Positions 27,609 to 37,311 of a stretch of 64,000 bases of DNA are shown here, piece by piece. The notes under the pieces are model-generated. The model was not told the DNA's origin. It worked only from the letters and a program-made list of their open reading frames with translations, and made no database searches. Position 1 is the first letter of the stretch. Each line of letters starts with the position of its first letter. The stretch is from Marivirga sericea (GTDB lineage: Bacteria > Bacteroidota > Bacteroidia > Cytophagales > Cyclobacteriaceae), in the NCBI RefSeq assembly GCF_900177665.1, contig NZ_FXAW01000001.1, positions 248,001 to 312,000 of the forward strand, written 5' to 3'. The position numbers were made by a program, and so were the translations under genes.

Positions 27609-29177
27609 ATGAAAATGAAAAATTTTAAAAGTTTCTTATTAACAACTTTAGCGATAACAGCATTCAGCTGTACTGACCTAGAAGTTGAGGAGCTCGACTC
27701 TGAGGTAATTGATGAGGATTTGAGTTCAGTGAATGTGAGTGAAAACTTGACTAATTTGTATAATTCTTTTGGAGCTGCCTTGTTAAATCAAGAAAACACA
27801 TATGGATTGATGGAGATAACTGCAGATGCACAATTGGTACCAACAAGAGGAACTGATTGGGGAGATGGAGGAAGATGGAGACAGTTTCATCAGCACACAT
27901 GGACTTCAAGTAATCCTGATGTCTTGCGTTCCTGGAATGACCTTAATAGATTAACATTTATTACGAATCAAATTTTATTATCTGGTCCAGATGCACAAGA
28001 AGAAGCTGAGACTAAATATATGAGGGCTTTAGCTACTTTTTTGATCTTAGATTTATGGGGTAAAGTTCCTGATAGGGATCCTAGTGCTCCAGTTATTGAA
28101 GACCCTGTTATTTTAAATAGGGAAGAGGCTGTGGCTCGAATTATTGAAGATTTATCTGATTCTCAAATTAGTAATCTTCCATCTGCTGGTCCTGGTGATC
28201 CTTCAAATTTAAGAGTGGCCTCAAAGGCTTCAGCTTTATTCTTGAGAGCTAAATTCTTTTTGAATAAACATATTTTGTTAAATGGAGGAAATAGTGGAGC
28301 TACTGCAGAAAATGCAGATATGCAACGCGTAATTTCTGATGTTGATGCAATTACAGCAGAAGGGTTTTCAATCCAAGATGACTATTTTTCGATATTTGAA
28401 GAGCCTGCAACTAGTAGCGAATCTATTTACATCATTACTGGTGATAATGGGTCAACCTTTAGAATTGCCAATACGTTGCACTATAATCATAACTTTATTT
28501 TGAGTGGAGGTGGTTGGAATGGATTTGCTACTACTTCTGATTTCTATTCTCTATTTGAAGGACCAGAAGATACCAATGCTCCTGGTAGTGGTCAAGAAGA
28601 AAGAAGAGGTTTTGTACCTAATGATAATTTAGGTCGGGGAATGATCTTTGGTCAACAGTATAATTTCGATGGCGAAGCATTAGAAACTCGTGGTGGTGCA
28701 CCATTGTTTTTCACGAGCGAAATGCCAGAGGAAATTACAGGGCATGGTGAAGCTACAGGTGTACGTCTTATTAAATACCCCCCAATCCCAGAAGTTAACG
28801 AAGAAACTGGTGAACTCGAACCAGGTAATGGAGGGCCTCCATTTCAAATTTTTATGCGTTATGCGGATGCTTGGTTAATGAAAGCAGAAGCACTCCATAG
28901 AAATGGTAATACTAGTGAAGCTTTAGTTATGATTAATGAATTACGGGAGCTACGTGAAGCAACCCCACTGGCTAATCTGTCTGATCAGGATATAATTGAT
29001 GAAAGAGGGCGAGAATTGTATATTGAGTTTTGGAGAAGACAAGACCTAATCAGATTTGGAGATTTCTTAGAACCATGGTTGTATAAACCACAATCAGATG
29101 AATCTAAATTGGTGTTCCCAATTCCAATTACAGCAGTGAGTACCAATCCTAATTTGGAGCAAAATCCAGGTTATTAA
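27609..29177 (+). CDS. SusD/RagB-family outer-membrane lipoprotein
   Basis: The start at 27609 gives a standard lipoprotein signal (MKMKNFKSFLLTTLAITAFSC, lipid-modified Cys21); an in-frame ATG at 27588 inside the SusC gene would spoil it. The body shows the SusD N-terminal helical repeats, and the C-terminal signature has 'R-x-R-E-L-x-x-E-F-W-R-R-Q-D-L-I-R-F-G' at about 475-493. It binds glycans at the cell surface as the lid of the preceding SusC. The start lies 7 bp after the SusC stop. A strong hairpin follows the stop codon, so genes further down may be transcribed less. Confidence 0.94.
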   Translation: MKMKNFKSFLLTTLAITAFSCTDLEVEELDSEVIDEDLSSVNVSENLTNLYNSFGAALLNQENTYGLMEITADAQLVPTRGTDWGDGGRWRQFHQHTWTSSNPDVLRSWNDLNRLTFITNQILLSGPDAQEEAETKYMRALATFLILDLWGKVPDRDPSAPVIEDPVILNREEAVARIIEDLSDSQISNLPSAGPGDPSNLRVASKASALFLRAKFFLNKHILLNGGNSGATAENADMQRVISDVDAITAEGFSIQDDYFSIFEEPATSSESIYIITGDNGSTFRIANTLHYNHNFILSGGGWNGFATTSDFYSLFEGPEDTNAPGSGQEERRGFVPNDNLGRGMIFGQQYNFDGEALETRGGAPLFFTSEMPEEITGHGEATGVRLIKYPPIPEVNEETGELEPGNGGPPFQIFMRYADAWLMKAEALHRNGNTSEALVMINELRELREATPLANLSDQDIIDERGRELYIEFWRRQDLIRFGDFLEPWLYKPQSDESKLVFPIPITAVSTNPNLEQNPGY

Positions 29178-29192
29178 ATTTATATACACTCT

Positions 29193-29231
29193 AAAAAAGG
29201 GTAATGGATATGTTTCCATTATCCTTTTTTT
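29193..29231 (+). terminator. Rho-independent-type hairpin after susD
   Basis: The left arm at 29193-29208 (AAAAAAGGGTAATGGA) pairs with the right arm at 29215-29230 (TCCATTATCCTTTTTT) around a short loop, ending in a T-run. Its position between SusD and the following colinear genes suggests partial termination, which would favour SusCD expression. Confidence 0.8.
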
Positions 29232-29263
29232 ATACATTTAAGCTTCTAAAAGCCTAAAGTATT

Positions 29264-32200
29264 ATGTCTGTTCAAAGATCAACTGTTTATTTAAGTCTTA
29301 TTTTTATTACTCTTTTGGCTTGTCAAAGCAATCAAGAGAGTGAAAAGGCATCTGAATCTAAAAACACTACATTTGAATTACTTGATTCTACCCGTACTGG
29401 GGTAACTTTCCTTAATCAAGTAGAGAATAAAGACAAGTTCAACATTTTCTCCTATCGGAATTTTTATAACGGGGGCGGAGTGGGTATCATTGATATTAAT
29501 AATGATGGCCTTCAGGATATTATTTTTACGGGAAACCAAGTCAATAATAAATTATATCTTAATAAAGGTGATTTTGAATTTGAAGATATTACAGAAAGTG
29601 CAGGCTTAAAGGGCTATGGGGGCTGGAGCACTGGGGTCAGTATTGTTGATCTTAATCAAGACGGTTTTAAGGATATTTATATTAGCAATGCTGGTTATGA
29701 AGAGGATAGCTCTCCTTTCAATGAATTATTCATCAATAATGGTAACAGTACTTTTACAGAGAAGGCAGCAGAATATGGGCTTGATGAACCTGGCTATACT
29801 ACCCATGCAGCATTCTTCGATTACGATGGTGATGGTGATCTAGATGTTTATATTCTCAACAATTCTTTTATACCTGTGAATACCCTCAATAATAGTAATA
29901 AAAGAGATTTATATGCTGAAGATTGGGATGTAAAAGATTTTGTAAAAGGCGGAGGTGATAAGCTGATGCGAAATGACAATGGCAAATTTGTAGATGTAAG
30001 CAGGGAAGCAGGTATTTATGGTTCCTTAATTGGCTTTGGACTTGGCGTAACTGTAGGAGACGTGAATGGTGATATGCTGCAAGATATCTATGTATCCAAT
30101 GACTTCTTTGAACGAGATTATCTTTACATTAATCAAGGAGATGGTACCTTTTCTGAGCACAGCAAAAAATGGATGGGACATATGAGTTTGGCTTCTATGG
30201 GAGCTGATATGGGCGACATTAATAATGATGGCTATCCGGAAATTTTCACTACGGAAATGATTCCTGAAACCGACCAATTGGTAAAACAAAAATTACAATT
30301 TGAGGACTATAATACATATCAACTTAAACTCAGAAGAGATTTTTATCATCAGTATATGCACAATGCATTACAGTTGAATACTGGTAACGGTAGCTTCCAT
30401 GAAATAGCCTGGTATGCTGATGTTGCACAATCTGATTGGAGTTGGGGTGCTTTACTGTTTGATGCCAATATGGATGGTTATAATGATATATTTGTTTCGA
30501 ATGGAGTGTACCAAGATGTAACCGATGCCGATTTTATGGACTTTTTTGCCAATGACGTTGTCCAGCGGATGGTCTTAACCGGAAAAAAAGATAAAATGGA
30601 GGATGTGCTGGCAAAAATGCCTAGTAATCCTCAAGCTAATAAAATGTTCATCAATCAGGGTAACCTGCAATTTCAAGCCGAAGAAAAGGCGATAGGACTG
30701 GGCCAAGAAACTTTTTCCAATGGAGCTGCTTATGCTGACTTGAATAATGATGGTAGTTTGGATTTAGTGGTCAATAATCTAAATCATCTTTCAACAATCT
30801 ATAAAAGCAATGCTAAAACAGACAGTGCACATTACTTGAAAGTGACATTACAGTTTGAAAAGCCAAACAGGGATGCTATAGGAGCAAAAGTTCAGGTTTA
30901 CGCTGCTAATATGCAATTTCACCGTCAGATGATGCCAAGTAGAGGATTTCAATCTTCAGTAGATTATACTCTCCATTTCGGATTAGGTGAGGTCAGCGAT
31001 ATAGATTCCCTGAAAATTATATGGCCAAATAAAATAGTCAGTACTATTGAACATCCTGCAGTTGATACCTTACTGATGATTAACTATGTTGATGTAAACA
31101 AAAAGAAAGTAAATGATGAAACTCCGTTTCTAAGAGATACTCAAGAGCAATATTTCAGAAGAGTTGATAGCGATTTTCAAGAGCATAAAGAAGATAATCA
31201 TGTTGACTATAATTATGAAGGCTTAATTATGCGAATGCTGTCAAAAGAAGGTCCTGCAAATGCTGTAGTTGATTTGAATAAAGATGGTCTTGATGATTTA
31301 GTGATTGGTGGAGCCATCGGGCAGACTAGTAGTATTTATTATCAACAAGCAAACGGAAACTACATATCGACCGGAATTGATGATTTAGATTATGAAGTCA
31401 CAGCCATACATGCTTTTGATGCTGATGCTGATGGGTTAGTTGATATCTATTTTGGCTATGGCGGAAATCATAAGTCTGCAGGTAATGTCGTCTTTAACGA
31501 TCAATTGTTTATACAAAGTACTAATGGGAAATTTGAAAAAAAGTCGAATGGGATTCCAGAAACAGGATTTAACACTTCAGTAGCATTAAGCTTTGATTAT
31601 GACGAAGATGGTGATTTAGACTTATTTGTGGGCAGCCGTTCAGTGCCTCAGGAGTATGGCCAAAGCCCTAAGAGTTTTCTTTTTGAGAATGATGGTAGTG
31701 GGACTTTTAAGGATATGACAGTGAGGAGGGCAAAAGAGTTAGAGGGTATAGGGATGGTCACCGATGCCAAGCTTATAGATATAAACCAAAACGGAAACCA
31801 AAATTTAATACTTTCTGGGGAATGGATGGGAATAGAAATCTTTGAAATATCGGGTAAGCAATTGGTAAGAATAGAAGAAAACTCTTTAAAGAACCTAAAG
31901 GGATGGTGGAATACAGTTGAAACGGCTGATTTCAACAATGATGGGTTGCCTGATTTAGTTTTGGGCAATAGAGGGGATAACTTCTATTTCTCAGCAACGG
32001 ATGAAATGCCAGTTAAAATCTGGTTAGAAGATTTCGATGCCAATGGTGATAAAGATAAGATTCTAACAAGAAGAATCGAAGGAGACGATATTCCAATCCA
32101 GCAGAAGGGTGAAATGATTAGTCAAATCCCAAGCTTGAAAAAGCAAAGTTTGAAATATAAAGATTATGGCACTAAATCGATTGAAGATTTATTTGGGGTT

Positions 32201-32605
32201 GAAAAAATTGAATCTGCAGATTTTAAATCGGTTAATACTTTCCAAACATTGGTAATGCTAAATAAAGGAAATGGAGCATTTGAAAAAGTTGATTTACCGA
32301 TTGAAGTGCAGTTTTCTGCCATTCATGCTGTAGAAGTCTTAGATATTAATCAAGATGGTCATTTAGATTTGATTCTCGCTGGAAATGAGGGTGATTTCAA
32401 ACCACAATATGGTAAACTCGATGCCAATGATGGATTAGTATTGTTTGGCGATGGAAAGGGAGATTTCGAGCTTATTCCAGCACTAAAAAGCTTAGGAATT
32501 GATGGCGAAATTCGTTCAATAAATCCCATTCAAATTCAAGGTCAAAAACATTTGATCATAGGAATAAACAATAAAGAATCGGTTTTATTAAAAATCAGAA
32601 AATAA
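29264..32605 (+). CDS. CRTAC1-like FG-GAP/VCBS repeat lipoprotein with ASPIC/UnbV domain (copy 1)
   Basis: The 1113-aa protein has a lipoprotein signal with lipobox LLAC (Cys20). It carries many FG-GAP/VCBS repeats with calcium-binding D-x-N/D-x-D-G-x-x-D loops (INNDGLQDI, FDYDGDGDLDVYI, FDYDEDGDLDLFV), which fold as a beta-propeller. An ASPIC/UnbV-type segment lies at about 530-590 (GAKVQVYA ... RGFQSSVDYTLHFGLG ... IIWPN). These surface lipoproteins often accompany SusCD pairs in Bacteroidota, where their role in polymer binding or capture is not well defined. The next gene, 3 bp on, is a paralogue, so this is a tandem duplication. Confidence 0.88.
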   Translation: MSVQRSTVYLSLIFITLLACQSNQESEKASESKNTTFELLDSTRTGVTFLNQVENKDKFNIFSYRNFYNGGGVGIIDINNDGLQDIIFTGNQVNNKLYLNKGDFEFEDITESAGLKGYGGWSTGVSIVDLNQDGFKDIYISNAGYEEDSSPFNELFINNGNSTFTEKAAEYGLDEPGYTTHAAFFDYDGDGDLDVYILNNSFIPVNTLNNSNKRDLYAEDWDVKDFVKGGGDKLMRNDNGKFVDVSREAGIYGSLIGFGLGVTVGDVNGDMLQDIYVSNDFFERDYLYINQGDGTFSEHSKKWMGHMSLASMGADMGDINNDGYPEIFTTEMIPETDQLVKQKLQFEDYNTYQLKLRRDFYHQYMHNALQLNTGNGSFHEIAWYADVAQSDWSWGALLFDANMDGYNDIFVSNGVYQDVTDADFMDFFANDVVQRMVLTGKKDKMEDVLAKMPSNPQANKMFINQGNLQFQAEEKAIGLGQETFSNGAAYADLNNDGSLDLVVNNLNHLSTIYKSNAKTDSAHYLKVTLQFEKPNRDAIGAKVQVYAANMQFHRQMMPSRGFQSSVDYTLHFGLGEVSDIDSLKIIWPNKIVSTIEHPAVDTLLMINYVDVNKKKVNDETPFLRDTQEQYFRRVDSDFQEHKEDNHVDYNYEGLIMRMLSKEGPANAVVDLNKDGLDDLVIGGAIGQTSSIYYQQANGNYISTGIDDLDYEVTAIHAFDADADGLVDIYFGYGGNHKSAGNVVFNDQLFIQSTNGKFEKKSNGIPETGFNTSVALSFDYDEDGDLDLFVGSRSVPQEYGQSPKSFLFENDGSGTFKDMTVRRAKELEGIGMVTDAKLIDINQNGNQNLILSGEWMGIEIFEISGKQLVRIEENSLKNLKGWWNTVETADFNNDGLPDLVLGNRGDNFYFSATDEMPVKIWLEDFDANGDKDKILTRRIEGDDIPIQQKGEMISQIPSLKKQSLKYKDYGTKSIEDLFGVEKIESADFKSVNTFQTLVMLNKGNGAFEKVDLPIEVQFSAIHAVEVLDINQDGHLDLILAGNEGDFKPQYGKLDANDGLVLFGDGKGDFELIPALKSLGIDGEIRSINPIQIQGQKHLIIGINNKESVLLKIRK

Positions 32606-32608
32606 TTA

Positions 32609-35600
32609 ATGAGAGTCTCTAGAGTAAAAATAATTAATAGGAATTCTATGATTTCCTACCTGATAAGCAGTTTTTCGATACTAATATTTGTAAATGTGCT
32701 TACATCCTGCAACAATTCAAAAGAATCTCATTTTGAATTATTAGGTGCAGAAAAAACTGGTTTACTTTTCGAAAATACTTTGAAGCAAACCACTGATTTC
32801 TCTTTTTTCGATTATATGTATTTTTTCAATGGAGGAGGAGTTGCAGCTGGTGATTTCAACAAAGATGGTTTGGTTGATTTATTTTTTACTTCCAATATGG
32901 GGGAGAATAAGTTATTCTTAAATCAAGGTGATTTCCGTTTTAAAGATGTCAGCCTAGAGACCGGAATCATTGGCGAAGGGTATTGGTCAACGGGCGCCTC
33001 AGTAGTTGATATCAATCAAGATGGAATGCTGGATATCTATGTAAATGTAGTCGGAGACCATGAAATTTTGAAAGGCTCAAATCAACTTTTCATTTGTAAG
33101 AAGATAGAAAATGGGATCCCAATTTTTGAAGATGAAGCTATTGCTTATGATTTAGATTTGGCTGGTTTTGGCACGCAAGCTGTTTTTGCTGATTTTGATA
33201 AGGATGGGGATCTGGATATGTTTCAGCTAAATCATAGTATTCACCAAAACGGGACATTTGGAAAAAGAAAAGAATTTGCTGGAGAAACAAGCAATGTTTC
33301 TGGTGATCGTTATTTTCGTAACGATAATGGCACTTTTGTTAACGTCAGTGCAGAAAGTGGAATCAACAGCTCCGTGATTGGATATGGCTTAGGTGTAGTG
33401 GTAGGAGATGTTAATAATGACGGCTATCCAGATATCTATGTAGGTAATGATTTCCATGAAAATGATTATCTATACATCAATCAACAAGATGGAACATTTA
33501 AGGAAGAGCTAACCAATCAGATCAATCATACAAGCCGATTTTCAATGGGTGTAGATATGGCAGACATCAATAATGATGGTTTTAATGATATCATTTCGCT
33601 AGATATGCTGGCTTATGATCCTCAAATTTTGAAAAGTAGTTTAGGAGAAGAAGCATTCGATGTTTACCGATTTAAGAAAGAATTTGGATACAATGATCAA
33701 TTTGCCAGAAATAACCTGCAAATTAATAATCAAAATGGCACCTTTAGTGAAATGGCACCTTATGCAGATGTGTATGCTACCGATTGGTCGTGGGCGCCTT
33801 TATTGATGGATTTTGATAACAATGGGCAAAAAGACTTATTTGTTTCCAATGGAATTCCACGCAGAATGAATGACATTGACTATATCAACTACATGAGTTC
33901 AAATGAGGACCAGCGCAAAAAAACTGAAATGGGTATAGTCGACAAAGAGGACCTGGAAATTGTGGAGCGTATGCCAAAAGTCAAATTACCGAATCGATTT
34001 TTTATCAATAATGCTGAACTAAAATTTGAAGATATAAGCTCAAAAATTGAAAATAATTTGGATTCCTATTCCAATGGAGCTGTTTACGTTGATTTGGACA
34101 ATGATGGAGATTTAGATATTGTGGTAAATAATTTAGAAGATAAACCCTTCATTTATAGAAATTTAGCAATAGAGCGTAACAGGAGTGGTAAATATCTTCA
34201 ATTGGATTTAAAGGGATCTGACAAAAACCTTAATGCTATTGGCACAAGAGTAGTTGTCGAGCAAACAGATAACCAGACATTGAGTTATGAGCATTTTCCT
34301 GTTAAAGGATTTCAAAGTTCTGCCCAACATAATTTCCATATTGCTTTAGGTGACAGCACTAAGATTAGAAATATTCAGTTGATCTGGCCTGACGGAAGTA
34401 CTCAAAACTTGAATGATCTAAAATATAATACTGTACACAAAATTGAATATAGAAAGGGTTTAAGCATTTATGATTATAGTCTTTTGCAACCAAAGAATTT
34501 TGATTTCCAAGTATATGAATTGCAAGATTCAATGGGAATCGATATAACACATCAGGAAAATCAATTTGTGGAATTCATTAGAGAGCCTTTGATGCCTCAT
34601 ATGGTTTCTTCAGAGGGACCTGCTTTGACAGTAGCAGATATCAATGGTGATGGAAGAGAAGACTTCTTTATTGGGTCGGCAAAACGTGAAAAGAGTCAGG
34701 TTTGGATACAAACTGTGGATGGTAAATTTGACCTTATGAATCAGCCGTTAATTGAGAGTGATGATACTTTTGAAGACGTTGACGCGGTCTTTGCCGATAT
34801 TGATAATGATGGTGATCAGGATTTGATTATCGCTTCTGGAGGTAATGAGTATAGAGGAGATTCGGAGTTTATTACGCAAAGGATTTATTTGAATGATGGT
34901 AAAGGCAATTTTGATCAAAAATATATTTTTGAAGATAGTTATATGACTGCTTCGTCTCTTGCAGTTGCCGACTTTAATGACGATGGCTTTCAAGATGTGT
35001 TTTTTGGAGGAAGAGCTATTCCATATGGATACGGCATAGCACCTGATTCTAAATTCTATTTAAACAATCAAGATGGTACTTTTAGTTTAGCCAATAGTAC
35101 GTTTGCTCCATTTTTAGAACAATTAGGCATGATAACAGATGCAGATGTGGCTGACATCAATGGTGATGGGAAGGCCGATATTGTTTTAGCAATAGAATGG
35201 GACACTATTAAGATCATGATGAATGAAGGTGATAAATTTAGTATTAAAAGTGTCGGAAATGAGCAAGGCTGGTGGAAACATGTAAAAGCTGGAGATTTCA
35301 ACGGAGATGGACTTATTGATATCATCGCTGGAAATACAGGCGAAAACTCAAGATTAAAGCCCACTGATGAAGAACCTGTGAACCTGTATGTTGAAGATTT
35401 TGATGACAACGGTCAAACCGATCCACTTCTCACTTATTTTCTTGACGGCAAAGAGATTCCATTTGCCAATCATGCTGAAATTTTAAAGCAATTGCCAAAC
35501 TTGAAAAAAGAATGGAAGTATGCCCAAGACTTTTCCAAAGCGAATCTACAGGAAATTTTTGGTGATGATAATTTAAAAAACGCAAAGAAATTATCAGCTA

Positions 35601-35965
35601 ATGATTTTTCCAGTTATTATTATCAAAATAATGGAGATGGTAGTTTTGAGGCTATTGCATTACCAATGGAACTGCAAATATCTACTTTAAATTCAGTTGA
35701 ATTTATAAATGAACAAAACAGGGAACTATTGGGTGCTGGTAATTTTTATGATAGCAACATTGAGATGGGTAAATACGATGCCCAGTTTGGTACAGTTTTT
35801 CAGGTACAGGATTCGATTGTTACTATTAAAAAGTCCAAGAATTTGAGGCTTGATGGGCAGGTCAGAAAACAGATGCCAATTCTTGTGAACGGAGCTACCT
35901 ATATTTTGGTAGCTCGAAACGATCAAACTGTTAAATTGATTGCCTTTGAAAATTTAAATAAGTGA
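32609..35965 (+). CDS. CRTAC1-like FG-GAP/VCBS repeat lipoprotein with ASPIC/UnbV domain (copy 2)
   Basis: A paralogue of the preceding gene with the same architecture: lipoprotein signal (lipobox VLTSC), calcium-loop FG-GAP repeats (FNKDGLVDLFF, VNNDGYPDIYV, LDNDGDLDIVV) and an ASPIC/UnbV segment (GTRVVVEQ ... FPVKGFQSSAQ ... LIWPDGS). It has 1118 aa. The start at 32609 keeps a positively charged n-region (MRVSRVKIINRNS); the internal ATG at 32648 would leave no positive charge before the hydrophobic core. It is tightly packed between neighbours (3 bp on each side), implying one transcript. Divergence between the copies suggests different ligands (inference). Confidence 0.88.
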   Translation: MRVSRVKIINRNSMISYLISSFSILIFVNVLTSCNNSKESHFELLGAEKTGLLFENTLKQTTDFSFFDYMYFFNGGGVAAGDFNKDGLVDLFFTSNMGENKLFLNQGDFRFKDVSLETGIIGEGYWSTGASVVDINQDGMLDIYVNVVGDHEILKGSNQLFICKKIENGIPIFEDEAIAYDLDLAGFGTQAVFADFDKDGDLDMFQLNHSIHQNGTFGKRKEFAGETSNVSGDRYFRNDNGTFVNVSAESGINSSVIGYGLGVVVGDVNNDGYPDIYVGNDFHENDYLYINQQDGTFKEELTNQINHTSRFSMGVDMADINNDGFNDIISLDMLAYDPQILKSSLGEEAFDVYRFKKEFGYNDQFARNNLQINNQNGTFSEMAPYADVYATDWSWAPLLMDFDNNGQKDLFVSNGIPRRMNDIDYINYMSSNEDQRKKTEMGIVDKEDLEIVERMPKVKLPNRFFINNAELKFEDISSKIENNLDSYSNGAVYVDLDNDGDLDIVVNNLEDKPFIYRNLAIERNRSGKYLQLDLKGSDKNLNAIGTRVVVEQTDNQTLSYEHFPVKGFQSSAQHNFHIALGDSTKIRNIQLIWPDGSTQNLNDLKYNTVHKIEYRKGLSIYDYSLLQPKNFDFQVYELQDSMGIDITHQENQFVEFIREPLMPHMVSSEGPALTVADINGDGREDFFIGSAKREKSQVWIQTVDGKFDLMNQPLIESDDTFEDVDAVFADIDNDGDQDLIIASGGNEYRGDSEFITQRIYLNDGKGNFDQKYIFEDSYMTASSLAVADFNDDGFQDVFFGGRAIPYGYGIAPDSKFYLNNQDGTFSLANSTFAPFLEQLGMITDADVADINGDGKADIVLAIEWDTIKIMMNEGDKFSIKSVGNEQGWWKHVKAGDFNGDGLIDIIAGNTGENSRLKPTDEEPVNLYVEDFDDNGQTDPLLTYFLDGKEIPFANHAEILKQLPNLKKEWKYAQDFSKANLQEIFGDDNLKNAKKLSANDFSSYYYQNNGDGSFEAIALPMELQISTLNSVEFINEQNRELLGAGNFYDSNIEMGKYDAQFGTVFQVQDSIVTIKKSKNLRLDGQVRKQMPILVNGATYILVARNDQTVKLIAFENLNK

Positions 35966-35968
35966 TAG

Positions 35969-37309
35969 ATGAGAAGTACAGTAATTTATTTTTTAGTGAT
36001 TTTTGGGTTCTTTTTTTCTTGTTCCCAGTCAGATCGACCAAAGACGAAGGTCGAAGCTGAAGATTTACATTCGCTGATGCAAAAAGTGACAGATGTGACT
36101 GTGCATGACATTTTCTCACCTCCTGTAGCAAGTCGGGTTTATGTTTACTCGGCAATTTCTTGTTATGAGGTTTTAGCATTACAAGATTCTACTTACTCTT
36201 CTTTAGCTGGGCAGATTAATGGCTTAAATCCAATTCCTAAACCTAAGAATGAAAAGGTGAACTTAAGGATATCTGCACTTTATGCTAATTATTTAATGTC
36301 TAAGAAATTAATTTTTTCAGAAGAGAAAATGGAAGAGTGGCTGCAAGAGTGGAAGGCAGAATTAGAAGAGAGAGGTTTAACTGATGCTGAGTGGGATGCT
36401 TCTTTGGACTATGCTAAGAGTGTTCACCAACATATTTTAGCATGGGCTGGAGAGGATAATTATAAAGAGACCAGAACCATGTCAAAACATCCTTTAAGTG
36501 ATAAACAGCAGCACTGGGAACCAACACCACCGGCTTATATGGCAGCAATAGAGCCGCATTGGAATGAAATAAGAACCTTTGTGCTCGATAGTGCTAATCA
36601 ATTTGTACCGCAGCCTCCATACGATTATAGCATGGAAGAGGGTTCTCCTTTCTATCAACAGGTAATGGAAGTATACAATGTTGTTAAGAATGATTTGAAT
36701 GAGGAAAAGAAGGCAATAGCCTCATTTTGGGACTGCAACCCTTATGTGATGAACGTGACAGGTCATGTGATGTTTGCTACTAAGAAGATAACGCCCGGCG
36801 GTCATTGGATGGGAATTGCTAAAATCGCTTCTATTTTAGATGGTGCTGATTTAATGAAAAGCAGTCATGCATATACAAAAACCTCAATTGCTTTAGCAGA
36901 TGGTTTTATTGCTTGTTGGGATGAAAAATACCGCTCTAATTTAATTAGACCTGAAACAGTGATCAATAGAAAAATTGATAATGACTGGACACCAACCTTG
37001 CAAACTCCGCCATTTCCAGAATATACGAGCGGACATAGCGTGATTTCTACTGCAGCAGCAAATGCTTTAACTGATGTGTACGGTGATAATTTTAACTTTG
37101 TCGATAGCACAGAAGTAAAATTCGGACTTCCTTCAAGAGCATATAGTTCTTTCATGGAAGCCTCTCAGGAAGCTGCTATAAGTCGCTTATATGGTGGAAT
37201 CCATTACAGAAGAGCGATAGATGAAGGTATTTGGCAGGGTCAAAAAATAGGAGACTTAATTAGGAGTAGTATTGAATTTAAAAAGAATAATACCGTAGCT
37301 AAAAAATAA
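35969..37309 (+). CDS. PAP2-superfamily / vanadium-dependent haloperoxidase-like lipoprotein
   Basis: The 446-aa protein begins with a lipoprotein signal (lipobox FFSC, Cys18). Near the C-terminus it shows the three phosphatase/haloperoxidase motifs in order: K-x6-R-P (KYRSNLIRP), S-G-H (YTSGHSV) and S-R-x5-H-x3-D (SRLYGGIHYRRAID). These residues bind vanadate or phosphate. Family members are either acid phosphatases or vanadium haloperoxidases, and the sequence alone does not decide. It lies between the UnbV-type lipoproteins and a trehalase with 3-bp and 2-bp gaps. A phosphatase acting on sugar phosphates outside the cell would fit the locus, but that is a guess. Confidence 0.85.
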   Translation: MRSTVIYFLVIFGFFFSCSQSDRPKTKVEAEDLHSLMQKVTDVTVHDIFSPPVASRVYVYSAISCYEVLALQDSTYSSLAGQINGLNPIPKPKNEKVNLRISALYANYLMSKKLIFSEEKMEEWLQEWKAELEERGLTDAEWDASLDYAKSVHQHILAWAGEDNYKETRTMSKHPLSDKQQHWEPTPPAYMAAIEPHWNEIRTFVLDSANQFVPQPPYDYSMEEGSPFYQQVMEVYNVVKNDLNEEKKAIASFWDCNPYVMNVTGHVMFATKKITPGGHWMGIAKIASILDGADLMKSSHAYTKTSIALADGFIACWDEKYRSNLIRPETVINRKIDNDWTPTLQTPPFPEYTSGHSVISTAAANALTDVYGDNFNFVDSTEVKFGLPSRAYSSFMEASQEAAISRLYGGIHYRRAIDEGIWQGQKIGDLIRSSIEFKKNNTVAKK

Positions 37310-37311
37310 AT

